Source: Tenacibaculum maritimum NCIMB 2154 (GTDB lineage: Bacteria; Bacteroidota; Bacteroidia; Flavobacteriales; Flavobacteriaceae). From it: DNA of 64,000 nt. The notes under the pieces are model-generated. The model did not search any database. It worked only from the letters and a program-made list of their open reading frames with translations, and was not told the DNA's origin. Shown piece after piece: positions 42,642-51,982 of the stretch. How positions within the stretch are numbered: the first letter of the stretch is position 1; every line of letters starts with the position of its first letter. The translations under genes and the position numbers were made by a program. The DNA lies in assembly GCF_900119795.1 (NCBI RefSeq), contig NZ_LT634361.1:1116001-1180000 (forward strand), given 5' to 3'.

Positions 42642-43592
42642 TTATGTAGAGGTATTTTTGATTTGAATGATTTGGGCAGCAATGCTGACTGCAATTTCTT
42701 CAGGAGTTTCACTTTTGATAGAGAGGCCGATAGGAGCATAAATAGAATTAAGTTCATTTTGAGAGAAGCCGTCTTTTAGTAACGTTTCCCACATAGTTTT
42801 CAATTTAGCATTACTTCCTAAAACACCAATAAACTTGTAATTACCTTTTATTAACTTACTGAGTACTAATTTGTCATCAACATATTTGTTTGTCATAATA
42901 GCAATATAAGTATTGTTCTCTTCTGGAATTAATGAGTTAATGCTTTGGTAATCCGTCACAATTTTTTGATGAGCACTGTTGTTGTTTTCTAAGGTATTTA
43001 GTTGTTCCCTATTATCTAAAACAACAACATAAAAGCCTAATTTTACAAATAGTTCAGAGACAGCGAAGCTTACATGTCCTCCTCCAATAATGTATAAAGT
43101 GTTTTTGAATCCGATATGTTCTTTAAAAAACCAATTTTCCTTAGAACTAATTAAGCATTCAAACCTATGCTCTAAAATGTCAGAGGAAAAATCAAGATGA
43201 GAAGGAAACAGACTTAAAGTACCTTTTTCTCCATTAACTAAGCAAGAAATAATACGTTGGATACAACTGCTGTATGAGGGAGTTAAAAGATGAAAAGCCA
43301 CTGTTTGCTCGCCAGAACAAATCATTCCAGAACCATCCTTAATAGTTCCGCGATGAATTTGTTTTTTTATAAATATAGGAGGTTTTTTGAGTATTAATAG
43401 CTGTTGGGCTTCTTCTACAAGTGAAAACTCCATAACACCTCCCCCTATAGAACCAAAAATAAAACCATCTTCTGCAACCAACATTTTAAAGCCTTTTCTA
43501 CCAGGAGAACTCCCTAAATTGTCAATAACTGTTAGAAGATATACGTTTTGGTGGTTTTGTAATTTAGTAAGTAAATGTTTCCAGAGTTTCAT
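42642..43592 (-). CDS. xdhC: XdhC/CoxI family molybdenum cofactor insertion protein
   Basis: 316 residues from ATG 43592; an ATG at 43601 is possible. The XdhC N-terminal domain has SSPGRKGFKMLVAEDGFIFG and GMICSGEQTVAFH (a conserved Cys region), and the C-terminal Rossmann-like domain has LYIIGGGHVSFAVSELFVKL. XdhC binds molybdenum cofactor and passes it to xanthine dehydrogenase, so it fits the adjacent xdhAB genes. Confidence 0.85.
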   Translation of the reverse strand: MKLWKHLLTKLQNHQNVYLLTVIDNLGSSPGRKGFKMLVAEDGFIFGSIGGGVMEFSLVEEAQQLLILKKPPIFIKKQIHRGTIKDGSGMICSGEQTVAFHLLTPSYSSCIQRIISCLVNGEKGTLSLFPSHLDFSSDILEHRFECLISSKENWFFKEHIGFKNTLYIIGGGHVSFAVSELFVKLGFYVVVLDNREQLNTLENNNSAHQKIVTDYQSINSLIPEENNTYIAIMTNKYVDDKLVLSKLIKGNYKFIGVLGSNAKLKTMWETLLKDGFSQNELNSIYAPIGLSIKSETPEEIAVSIAAQIIQIKNTST

Positions 43593-43662
43593 AATATTCA
43601 AAATTTATAGTTTTACGTAATTTTTGAAAGAAGATGATCGTATTAAAATTTATACTGGTTAG

Positions 43663-44046
43663 CTATTTAAAGATCGTTTCACTTAAGGCATAGTAAATAG
43701 CCATTACCGCAGAGAAAATAGCACTTGCCATAAAACGCCAATCCAATCGAATTTTATTTTGTATGATAAAATTAGCTACCAGAGAAATAGGAATATTGGC
43801 TATAAAAGACCAAACAGCAATAAGAAAGAGTTGTATATTAATTTGTGCATAATTTCCTGAAAAAAGTTTGATAAAAACTAAGTGCCTAAAAATCCATAGA
43901 GGATTGAAGTAAGCGATTGCTAAGCTAGTTTTAGCAAGTGTTTTTTTAAAACCGTTTAAAGAAACGGTTTTTTGATCAATCCAAGTGAAATAATTAGGAA
44001 TTTCAAAGGCGTAGATAGTAGCTCCAATCAGGAGCATTCCGAGCAT
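43663..44046 (-). CDS. Membrane protein between xdhB and xdhC; true start probably upstream
   Basis: 127 residues from the first ATG, with three to four transmembrane helices (e.g. LGMLLIGATIYAFEIPNYF). The same frame stays open about 40 codons further upstream with protein-like sequence (LKYTQQNILKGAVIYSTGDT, then IAALLLHDFSLYR) and no ATG, GTG or TTG there; CTG 44145 is the nearest alternative. Either a rare start is used or the original start was lost. Function unknown; its location suggests a purine-linked role. Confidence 0.55.
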   Translation of the reverse strand: MLGMLLIGATIYAFEIPNYFTWIDQKTVSLNGFKKTLAKTSLAIAYFNPLWIFRHLVFIKLFSGNYAQINIQLFLIAVWSFIANIPISLVANFIIQNKIRLDWRFMASAIFSAVMAIYYALSETIFK

Positions 44047-44196
44047 TCTATACAGAGAAAAATCATGTAATAAAAGAGCTGCAATAGTATCTCCAGTACT
44101 ATAAATAACAGCTCCTTTGAGTATGTTTTGTTGCGTATATTTCAGAGTAATTGAATTTAAAATGGTGAACCGATTAAAAAGTTAATTATAAAAACC

Positions 44197-46461
44197 TTAT
44201 GTAGTTTCATAGAGTGCCATTAATACCTTTTCAGGAGTAAAAGGAGCATGAAATTTCAACGTATGTTTAGAATTGAATGCTTTTACAGCTTGTTGAATTG
44301 CAAAATAAGTACCAATTCCGTACATTAAAGGAGGTTCTCCCACAGCTTTTGATTTTTGAATAGCCATATCGTTTCCTTTTGTTACTACAGGGATTATTTC
44401 TACTGTTTTTGGTGCAGAAAAAATATCAGGAACTTTATAGGTGGATAAAGCATTAGATAATAATTTTCCTTCTTTATTATATGCGATTTCTTCCATAGTC
44501 ATCCATCCGATACCTTGTGCTAGTGCGCCTTCTATTTGACCAATATCAATACCTAAATTCATAGAAATACCAAAATCATGCACAATTTTTACGGCATCTA
44601 CTTCATAAGTACCTCGTAAGCAATCTACTGTAACACAGGTGATAGCCGTACCATATACATGATAGGCAAAAGGATGCCCTTTTTCTTTAGTCTTATCAAA
44701 ATGAATTATAGGAGTGGCATAATGAGCATTTTCAGAAAGCGCTACACGTTGAAGCATTGCTTCAGCAATTAATGCTTCCCAAGAAAGAGTCGTTTTTTCA
44801 CCAGCTACAAGAATCGCATCATTTTGAAATGTGATGGTTTCTTTTTTTGAAGAAAGTATTTGAGCAGCTACTCGGGTTAATCTTTCTATCAAAGCATTGC
44901 AAGCCATTTCAACAGCTTTACCATTCAAATCAGCAGTAGAACTAGCAGCGGTAGGAGAAGTGTTGGCTACACGAGTCGTATTGGTGGTTTCTAATTTTAT
45001 CTTATTAGGAGATATTCCCATAATAGATTGTGCAACTTGTAGCATTTTAGTATTTACACTTTGCCCCATTTCTACGGCACCAGTAGAAATTCCTACACTG
45101 CCATCTTGATAAATATGAACCAAAGCGCGTGCATGATTCATGGGGGTGTTGGTAAATGAAATACCAAAAGTAATTGGCATTAAAGAAATTCCTTTTTTAT
45201 AATGCTTGTTTTTTTGATTAAAAGCGGTAACATCTTGTGTTAGTTTTTCTAGATTAAATTTTTCTTTAGCAGTAAACCAAGTATTCTTAGCTTCTACTTG
45301 CGTAGCTATTTGTCCGTATGAAAACTCATCATTCTCGCTTAATAAGTTAGCTTCTTGTATTTGTATTTTAGAAACTCCTATTTTATCGGCAGCATTTGCA
45401 ATAGCACTTTCAATAACAAACATTCCTTGTGGACCTCCAAAACCTCTAAAAGCAGTATTGGGAGGTAAGTTCGTTTTACAGCTATAAACCGTAGTGCTTA
45501 CATTAGGAATAAAATAGCTATTGGTTGCATGAAACAGCGTTCTTTCAGCAATTGCAGGAGACAAATCAGCAGCGGCGCCAGAGTTTTGTAAAAAAGACAC
45601 CTCAAAAGCTTTTACTTTTAAATCTTTAGTCAATCCGATTTTGTAAAAAGAAGTATAAGGATGACGTTTTCCTGTCATTCGTAAATCATCATGCCGATTT
45701 AGCATATACTTAATAGGGCGATTCAAGTGTTGTACGGCTACAGCTGCCATAACAGCCCAAGGAGTTGCCTGGTCTTCTTTTCCGCCAAAACCACCACCAA
45801 GACGAATTACATCTACCTCTATTTTATGCATTGGAATGCCTAATACCTTAGCAGCTGTTTTTTGAACAGCAGTAGGCCCTTGAGTTGACGAAATCAATTT
45901 GATAGTTCCATTTTCTTGAGGAATCGCATAGCAGCCTTGTGTTTCTAGGTACAAATGTTCTTGACCATTTGAAAAAGTTTCTCCTTCAAAAACATATTCG
46001 CAATCAGAAAAAGCCTTGTCAGAATTTCCTAGCTTAAAAGAGCGAGGAGCATTGATAAAATGTTCCTTTTCTTTAGCTTCTTTTGCGGTGGTGATAACTG
46101 GTAACTCCTCAATATCAATTTCAATTAAAGCTCTTGCTTGTTTGGCAATAGCCTCACTTTCAGCAACTATAAAAGCTATTGGTTGCCCCCAGAAATGTAC
46201 TTCGTCCTCTGCCCATAATGGTTCGTCAGGTATAATTCCTCCAATTTGATTTTCTCCTAATATATCTTTGTAAGTGAATATTTTTACAACACCATCTAAA
46301 GCTTCCGCTTTGGTATAGTTTACATTTTTTATTTTTCCATGAGCTTTAGGAGAGTCAAAGCATAACCCAATCAAAGCATCTTGCCTTAGCATTAAATCGT
46401 CAACAAATAATGATGTACCTCTAACGTGTGTAAAACTGTCAATATTTTTCATGGTTTTCAT
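44197..46461 (-). CDS. xdhB: Xanthine dehydrogenase, molybdopterin-binding subunit
   Basis: 754 residues, large subunit that oxidises hypoxanthine and xanthine at the molybdenum centre. Landmarks: RLGGGFGGKEDQATPWA (the GGKE glutamate of XDH), TAFRGFGGPQGM (active-site Arg), and KAVGEPPLMYGIG with the catalytic Glu. All three key residues of the XDH family are present. The start overlaps the xdhA stop by 1 bp. It starts with MKTMKN; a second in-frame ATG lies three codons later. Confidence 0.94.
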   Translation of the reverse strand: MKTMKNIDSFTHVRGTSLFVDDLMLRQDALIGLCFDSPKAHGKIKNVNYTKAEALDGVVKIFTYKDILGENQIGGIIPDEPLWAEDEVHFWGQPIAFIVAESEAIAKQARALIEIDIEELPVITTAKEAKEKEHFINAPRSFKLGNSDKAFSDCEYVFEGETFSNGQEHLYLETQGCYAIPQENGTIKLISSTQGPTAVQKTAAKVLGIPMHKIEVDVIRLGGGFGGKEDQATPWAVMAAVAVQHLNRPIKYMLNRHDDLRMTGKRHPYTSFYKIGLTKDLKVKAFEVSFLQNSGAAADLSPAIAERTLFHATNSYFIPNVSTTVYSCKTNLPPNTAFRGFGGPQGMFVIESAIANAADKIGVSKIQIQEANLLSENDEFSYGQIATQVEAKNTWFTAKEKFNLEKLTQDVTAFNQKNKHYKKGISLMPITFGISFTNTPMNHARALVHIYQDGSVGISTGAVEMGQSVNTKMLQVAQSIMGISPNKIKLETTNTTRVANTSPTAASSTADLNGKAVEMACNALIERLTRVAAQILSSKKETITFQNDAILVAGEKTTLSWEALIAEAMLQRVALSENAHYATPIIHFDKTKEKGHPFAYHVYGTAITCVTVDCLRGTYEVDAVKIVHDFGISMNLGIDIGQIEGALAQGIGWMTMEEIAYNKEGKLLSNALSTYKVPDIFSAPKTVEIIPVVTKGNDMAIQKSKAVGEPPLMYGIGTYFAIQQAVKAFNSKHTLKFHAPFTPEKVLMALYETT

Positions 46462-47879
46462 TAGGCAGTTAGTTTATTAATATCAATTTGATTAGGAAAT
46501 AATTCAAGAAAATGTGCAAAGAAGAGTTGTCTGGCTAATAAGCGTTTATAAGTGGCAGTTCCTCTAACATCGCTTATTGGAGAAATTTCTAATTGTAATA
46601 TTTTTTCAGCTTCTTTTACTGTTTCATTGGAAAGTTGCTTTCCTATTAGGTAAGCATTTGTTTTATGAAGATATTTAGGAATGGCGGCCACACCTCCCAT
46701 AGAAAAATGGGCTTCTGTGATACAATTGTTTTTTACACTTATACTACCAGCAGAATTAACACTAGCAATATCTAAATGAGTACGTTTACTTACTTTTTCG
46801 AAGTTAAAGAAATCATAGACTTTAGGAGTTTTGAATGAAATTTCTTTGAGAATTTCATCATGCTCTAAATCAAAAACCTTATAATCTTTATGAAAATTAT
46901 AAAAAGAGATTTTCCTTGTTACCCCATTTTTATTTTGAATAGTTAAGTTTGCATTCAATGCTAAAAAGAAAATAGACATATCTCCAATAGGAGAAGCATT
47001 AACAAAATTACCTCCAATAGTTCCCATATTCCTAATTTGCTCAGAAGAAACCAACTTTAAAAATTGTTTTAACTTAGGAAAGAAACCTTCTAGTTGTTTG
47101 TTCTCTAAGATTTCAGTAACGGTTGTGTTGGCGCGTAAAGAACAGGTATTTTCTGTAAAGGAAATACCTTTTAGAGTAGGATTGTTGGCAAGTAAACAAA
47201 TATTTTCTTGTGCCATTTGGTCGGCGTAACGTACATACACATCTGTTCCGTTAGCAACTTTAGTGCTATTTAAAGAAGGCGACGTAGATGCATTACCTGA
47301 GTTGTTTAGTAGTGCTTTTAAGCGTTGAGGAATGCTTTCAAAATAATCAGGAAGAAACCCCTCTTTGATTAGCCATTTTAGGGGAGCATTATCATTTTTT
47401 TGTTGCAGTTTATGAGTTATTTCAATACCTGCTTTTTCAATAGATTTATAGCCTGTGCACCTACAAATATTTCCACTAATAGCATCGTTGCAAGTAGTTG
47501 TTTTATCATTATTTAAAGCAAATCCTGTCATAGATACCACAAAACCAGGGGTACAAAAACCGCACTGAGTAGCATAATTACTTACCATTGCTTTTTGAGT
47601 TACATTTAATAAGTTATTCGGTAAATTAATACCTTCTATAGTAACAATATGTTTGCCGTTTGCATTTCCTAAAGGAGATATACAAGAAGTAATGCTTTTA
47701 TAAGTAATGGAATTATTATTAGGAGTACCTACTAAAACGGTACAAGCTCCACAATCGCCTTCTCTACAGCCTATTTTAGTACCTTTTAGTTGTTTGTGAT
47801 TTCTAATAAAATCGAGCAAAGTAACTCCTGTTTTTACAGATGTTTTGATAATCTGATTGTTAAGTATAAATTGTATCAT
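46461..47879 (-). CDS. xdhA: Xanthine dehydrogenase, 2Fe-2S and FAD subunit
   Basis: 472 residues. The N-terminal ferredoxin-like cluster (GCREGDCGACTVLVG) and second 2Fe-2S domain (CGFCTPGFVVSMTG, GNICRCTGYKSIEKA) are followed by a FAD domain (NMGTIGGNFVNASPIGDMSI) and a CO-dehydrogenase flavoprotein C-terminal domain. It passes electrons from the Mo centre to NAD+. First gene of the operon xdhA-xdhB-(membrane protein)-xdhC; purine catabolism is the inferred role. Confidence 0.94.
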   Translation of the reverse strand: MIQFILNNQIIKTSVKTGVTLLDFIRNHKQLKGTKIGCREGDCGACTVLVGTPNNNSITYKSITSCISPLGNANGKHIVTIEGINLPNNLLNVTQKAMVSNYATQCGFCTPGFVVSMTGFALNNDKTTTCNDAISGNICRCTGYKSIEKAGIEITHKLQQKNDNAPLKWLIKEGFLPDYFESIPQRLKALLNNSGNASTSPSLNSTKVANGTDVYVRYADQMAQENICLLANNPTLKGISFTENTCSLRANTTVTEILENKQLEGFFPKLKQFLKLVSSEQIRNMGTIGGNFVNASPIGDMSIFFLALNANLTIQNKNGVTRKISFYNFHKDYKVFDLEHDEILKEISFKTPKVYDFFNFEKVSKRTHLDIASVNSAGSISVKNNCITEAHFSMGGVAAIPKYLHKTNAYLIGKQLSNETVKEAEKILQLEISPISDVRGTATYKRLLARQLFFAHFLELFPNQIDINKLTA

Positions 47880-48173
47880 ATTCAGGGAGCAAGATACAAA
47901 ATTGTAAGGATTCTTTTTAAAAGTGATTCACTAATAAAGAGCCTTTTATAATGAAAGCAACGCTTTATATTGTGAAGTGATTTCAACTTTTTGTTTTGAA
48001 GCGAAAATTTAGGGTTTTTTATCCTAATACGTCTTTTTTGAGTAATATAGCCTTCGCTACGTTGTGAAAAAAAGCTAAAATTAGGGAGAAATAAGACAGC
48101 TTTGCAGGCATCAAAAAAAGTTGCAACCACTTCTGTATTTGAATTTCAAAAAGAAGAGTGAAATTAAAGAGCT
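47880..48173. other. Intergenic region upstream of xdhA
   Basis: About 290 bp between xdhA and the GH114-like gene's terminator. An 82-codon open frame on the minus strand (47882-48130) runs through it, but composition and context give no reason to call it a gene. No clear promoter motif was found. Confidence 0.5.
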
Positions 48174-48198
48174 AAAAAAAGCCTCTAAAAAGAGGCTT
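48174..48198 (-). terminator. Terminator of the GH114-like gene
   Basis: An 8-bp stem aagcctct / agaggctt with a 4-base loop is followed on the minus strand by seven T; located 30 bp beyond the stop codon of the gene at 48228. Confidence 0.85.
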
Positions 48199-48227
48199 AT
48201 GAAATACTATAAAAGGGAAAGTCTTTT

Positions 48228-49043
48228 TTAATAGTGAACGTATCGTTGTAAATTTGCATCTTCACAAATAAAAGATAAGTTAGGACTGTAAATATTCGTA
48301 TATTCTAAGTAAGCCTCGCCGCAATCAGGTTCGTTATAGTGATTTACGATTACTAATTTTCCTTGCTTTAAAAACTCTAGAGCGTCAGATTCAATCCACC
48401 AATTTTTATTGTAATTATGAGATTCATATAAAACACCATCAAAGTTTTCAGCATTTTTTACCGTATTTTTCGCCATACATTTCATACCTTTCTTATGAAC
48501 ATAATCACAAAGTGCTTGAAAATAAGCGATTCCTTCTTCCTCAGTAACTTGAAATCCATATTCTTCTTTCAGTTTCTTATCGGCAAACCAATCCATATTG
48601 TCAAACTCAACCCAGTCGCATCCCCAAGAGGCTATTTGATCTATTCGAGCTTTCATAATGTCAAGTATTCCTGTAGTTGTAGAGTTTACAAAGTATTCTT
48701 GATTCCATCGCGACCAAGCTTTTTTTACTAAAAAAGGCTTTATCTTAGAAAAGTCAGCTCTAAAAATCTCACCAGTACCGATACTAATATAAGCACCTAC
48801 TTTGTTGTTATGTGCTTTTATATCAGCAACAGATTGCGCAATGTTTTCTTGAAAAGGATCGATCAATACATATGCATTTCTAGCTCTTACTAAAATTTCA
48901 GGAATTTTGTCTTTTTCATAATTTTCTTGATAAGCTTGATTGAACACAGTGATAGCTCTAGAATTAGCTCTTGATTGACTTTCCTTACTGCAAGAAATAA
49001 AGAGTAAGGCATTTGTTAAAAATAAAAAGAGATATTTTTTCAT
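48228..49043 (-). CDS. Lipoprotein of the GH114 / endo-alpha-1,4-polygalactosaminidase-like family
   Basis: 271 residues, lipoprotein signal peptide (FLTNALLFISCSKESQ, Cys about 18). The rest is a TIM-barrel-like domain of the GH114 type: YVLIDPFQENIAQSV, KVGAYISIGTGEIFRADFSK, and the acidic WVEFDNMDWF motif with likely catalytic Asp residues. Such enzymes cleave galactosaminidic or related polysaccharides; the substrate is not known here. Anchored in the envelope and monocistronic. Confidence 0.8.
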   Translation of the reverse strand: MKKYLFLFLTNALLFISCSKESQSRANSRAITVFNQAYQENYEKDKIPEILVRARNAYVLIDPFQENIAQSVADIKAHNNKVGAYISIGTGEIFRADFSKIKPFLVKKAWSRWNQEYFVNSTTTGILDIMKARIDQIASWGCDWVEFDNMDWFADKKLKEEYGFQVTEEEGIAYFQALCDYVHKKGMKCMAKNTVKNAENFDGVLYESHNYNKNWWIESDALEFLKQGKLVIVNHYNEPDCGEAYLEYTNIYSPNLSFICEDANLQRYVHY

Positions 49044-49650
49044 GGGGTTTAATTGTTTAGTTATAAGTATGATAAACGATTATTTTTTTGATTTATTGTG
49101 CGTTGTAAAACGCTATAGAGCCTAAATGAATGGGTACAAGAAACTCCTGTAGCATCAAATAATGAATTAAAAATTACTAGAAAATAGTGTTTTATTCAAA
49201 AAAAGGCAATGAGAATAACTAACTTTTAGCTAATAAGAGAAATGAATATGTAAAAGTTTATTGAAAAATAAGCAAAATTTTTGTAGTGTAATTCTTTTTG
49301 TTTCATGGGGGAATAATTAAGTTTAGAATTTTAGGATAAAATTATTAGTTTTCTATAAAAAAAACAACTTTTTTTATTTGTTTATTGCTGTGCACTGTCA
49401 TCTTATATAAAATTAAACCTTAGTTTTGTAAACTATTTAGTAAAAAAGAAATAGAAACTATTGCTTAATATCGTTTTTATATACGGTTACATTGCTAAGT
49501 TTGCTTTATTTTTTGAAAGCGGATAAAACTATAAAACAATTCTAAAAAAGGAAAGGTGTAATAATTGTTAAAATTGATGATTCAACAGAAAAAAACAATA
49601 ATAGAAAAGGGTAATTTTATACCTTTAGAAAATAATTTAGATGGATAAGC
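49044..49650. other. Intergenic region between the GH114-like and PPK2 genes
   Basis: About 600 bp of AT-rich sequence with no ORF of note. TAGTTTTG at 49421-49428 matches the -7 consensus TAnnTTTG on the plus strand, about 220 bp upstream of the PPK2 gene, without a clear -33 partner. Confidence 0.45.
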
Positions 49651-50505
49651 ATGGATTCAGCAAAATATAGGATAATTGAAGAGGTTCAATTAAAAGAATC
49701 TGTAACGTATGAAGTGATTGAGGATGCTGATAAAAAATTGAAAAAGATACGAAAGAAGTTAGGCGAGCTTCAAAATACAATGTACGCAGAAGGAAAATAT
49801 AGTGTACTTATTTGCCTTCAAGGAATGGATACTTCTGGGAAAGACAGCTTAATACGTGAAGTATTCAAACAATGCAATGTTAGAGGTGTAGAAGTGCATA
49901 GTTTTAAAGTACCCACAGCATTGGAATTAAAGCATGATTTTTTATGGCGACATTATATTGCCTTACCAGCAAAAGGAAAAGTAGGAGTATTTAATAGAAC
50001 GCATTATGAAAATGTGCTAGTAACAAGAGTTCATCCTGAATATATATTTTCAGAAAACATTCCTACAGTTAAAACTATTGATGATTTGGATGATGCTTTT
50101 TATGAAAAAAGAATGGAACGAATCAATGAGTTTGAAAAACATGTTTCAGAAAATGGAACGATTATTTTAAAGTTTTTTTTAAATTTATCAAAAGAAGAGC
50201 AAAAAAATAGGTTGCTAAGAAGACTGAATCTTCCTGAAAAAAACTGGAAATTTTCTGCGGGAGATCTTGAAGAGCGTAAGCTGTGGGAGCGGTATCAGTT
50301 TTGTTACGAAGAGGTATTAAACAAAACATCTACAAACTATGCCCCGTGGTTTGTAATACCAGCAGATGATAAAAAAACATCTAGATACATTGTAGCTGAA
50401 ATTTTATTAGAAGAACTAACAAAATATGGGTTTAAAGAACCTCTATTGTCAGCTAAGATGCAATCACAAGTAGCAGCATTTAAAGAACAATTAAGAAACG
50501 AATAA
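49651..50505 (+). CDS. PPK2-family polyphosphate kinase / polyP:nucleotide phosphotransferase
   Basis: 284 residues. Walker A-like CLQGMDTSGKDSLIREVF (about 58-75), the PPK2 signature VGVFNRTHYENVLVTRVHPE (about 113-132) and lid region RRLNLPEKNWKFSAGDLEER. It transfers phosphate from polyphosphate to nucleotides (AMP or ADP), or the reverse. The class cannot be set with confidence; class III is a guess from the N-terminus. Ends 64 bp before the exonuclease gene. Confidence 0.88.
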   Translation: MDSAKYRIIEEVQLKESVTYEVIEDADKKLKKIRKKLGELQNTMYAEGKYSVLICLQGMDTSGKDSLIREVFKQCNVRGVEVHSFKVPTALELKHDFLWRHYIALPAKGKVGVFNRTHYENVLVTRVHPEYIFSENIPTVKTIDDLDDAFYEKRMERINEFEKHVSENGTIILKFFLNLSKEEQKNRLLRRLNLPEKNWKFSAGDLEERKLWERYQFCYEEVLNKTSTNYAPWFVIPADDKKTSRYIVAEILLEELTKYGFKEPLLSAKMQSQVAAFKEQLRNE

Positions 50506-50569
50506 ATAATTTATAAGAAGAAAGTATGGTATGAGTAATGCCTTCCTTTTTTCTATTTTACGATATCAC

Positions 50570-51397
50570 ATGAATTTAAAATTAACAAAACCAATTATAT
50601 TTTTTGATTTAGAAACTACAGGCGTTAACATAGCCAAGGATAGGGTTGTAGAAATATCTATATTAAAAGTATTTCCAAATGGAAACAAAGAAAGTAAAAC
50701 ATGGTTAGTAAATCCTGAAATAGAAATTCCGAAAGAATCCTCAGATATCCATGGAATCACCAATGAAAAAGTAGTTAATGAGCCTACTTTTAAAACATTA
50801 GCTCCTCAGATTAATGCAATGATTGCTGATGCTGATTTAGCTGGATTTAATTCTAATCGATTTGATATTCCGTTACTAGCAGAAGAACTATTAAGAGCAG
50901 GTATTGATTTTAATATGAAAGATCGTAAGGCTATTGATGTGCAAGTAATTTATCATAAAAAGGAGCAGCGAACATTGAGTGCTGGATATGAATTTTATTG
51001 TGGAAAAGAATTGGTAGGAGCCCATGGAGCAGAAGCAGATACAAATGCTACTTACGAAATTTTATTAGCGCAGTTAGATAAATATGATGATATAGAAAAT
51101 ACAGTAGCAGCATTGAGTGAATTTTCAACACACGGAAAACGTGCCGACTTTGCAGGGTTTGTATTGTTTAATGAAAATGATGAAGAAATATTTTCATTCG
51201 GAAAGTATAAAGGAAGGGTGGTAGAAGAAGTATTAAAAGAAAACCCAGGGTATAATGCATGGATTCAAAATGCAGACTTTCCTTTATATACTAAAAAAGT
51301 GCTAAAGGAAATTAAGCAACGAATGTCAGTTCCTAAAAAAAAGATGACTGATGAAGAAAAACTAAAAGCTTTACAACAAAAGTTTAATTTAAGATAA
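50570..51397 (+). CDS. DnaQ-like 3'-5' exonuclease
   Basis: 275 residues from ATG 50570 (MNLKLTKPIIFFDLETTGVN); an ATG at 50531 adds 13 residues. The DEDDh core is present: FDLETTG (DxE), NSNRFDIPLLAEEL (Asp), and GAHGAEADTNATYE (His and Asp). A C-terminal extension of about 80 residues contains FSFGKYKGRVVEEVLKENPG, similar to the tail found in other flavobacterial exonucleases. It may act in DNA repair or RNA turnover. Confidence 0.88.
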   Translation: MNLKLTKPIIFFDLETTGVNIAKDRVVEISILKVFPNGNKESKTWLVNPEIEIPKESSDIHGITNEKVVNEPTFKTLAPQINAMIADADLAGFNSNRFDIPLLAEELLRAGIDFNMKDRKAIDVQVIYHKKEQRTLSAGYEFYCGKELVGAHGAEADTNATYEILLAQLDKYDDIENTVAALSEFSTHGKRADFAGFVLFNENDEEIFSFGKYKGRVVEEVLKENPGYNAWIQNADFPLYTKKVLKEIKQRMSVPKKKMTDEEKLKALQQKFNLR

Positions 51398-51446
51398 AAA
51401 ATATTGTAACTGTTTTTTAGTAAAAAAGATACTTAATAATATAACA

Positions 51447-51932
51447 ATGTACACAACTTATAAAGAATTACCTCATAATGCTCGTATTTGGGTGTATCAA
51501 TCTAATAGAGAATTAACCACTAAAGAGGTAGAAATAATATCAGAAAAGGCAACAGAATTTATCAATCAATGGACTCGCCATGGAGATGATTTAAGAGGGT
51601 CATTTATTATCAAATACAATCATTTTTTAGTATTAGCAGTAGATGAAAGTTTTAACAATGTTTCTGGGTGTTCTATAGATGCTTCTGTTCGTTTTGTGAA
51701 AGGTATTGAAGAGATGCTCAAAATCGATTTTATGGATAAAATGAATGTGTCTTTTAAGGATAGGAACATGATCAATATTTTAAAATTATCAGAGTTTCAA
51801 AAGTTTGCCAAAGCGCAAAAAATAACATCAAATACAATTGTATTTAACAATATGGTCAACACAAAAGAAGACTTTGAAACAAAATGGGAAGTTCCAGCAG
51901 ATCAAAGTTGGCATAAACGTTTTTTGGTATAA
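51447..51932 (+). CDS. Conserved hypothetical protein (often misannotated 'ABC transporter ATPase')
   Basis: 161 residues, no Walker motif, so it is not an ATPase. Strong flavobacterial conservation as I recall: MYTTYKELPHNARIWVYQSN, FINQWTRHGDDL, AVDESFNNVSGCSIDASVRF (a conserved Cys), and the end SWHKRFLV. Function unknown. It lies 49 bp after the exonuclease gene and 50 bp before the GH3 gene. Confidence 0.75.
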   Translation: MYTTYKELPHNARIWVYQSNRELTTKEVEIISEKATEFINQWTRHGDDLRGSFIIKYNHFLVLAVDESFNNVSGCSIDASVRFVKGIEEMLKIDFMDKMNVSFKDRNMINILKLSEFQKFAKAQKITSNTIVFNNMVNTKEDFETKWEVPADQSWHKRFLV

Positions 51933-51982
51933 AAATTGATCAAAAACAACGTATTGTTGTAACCAAGGGTAAATTTAGAAAT

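Noticed and set aside
47882-48130. 82-codon minus-strand frame upstream of xdhA
   Set aside because: Composition and position give no support; it ends at the xdhA start and has no recognisable family.
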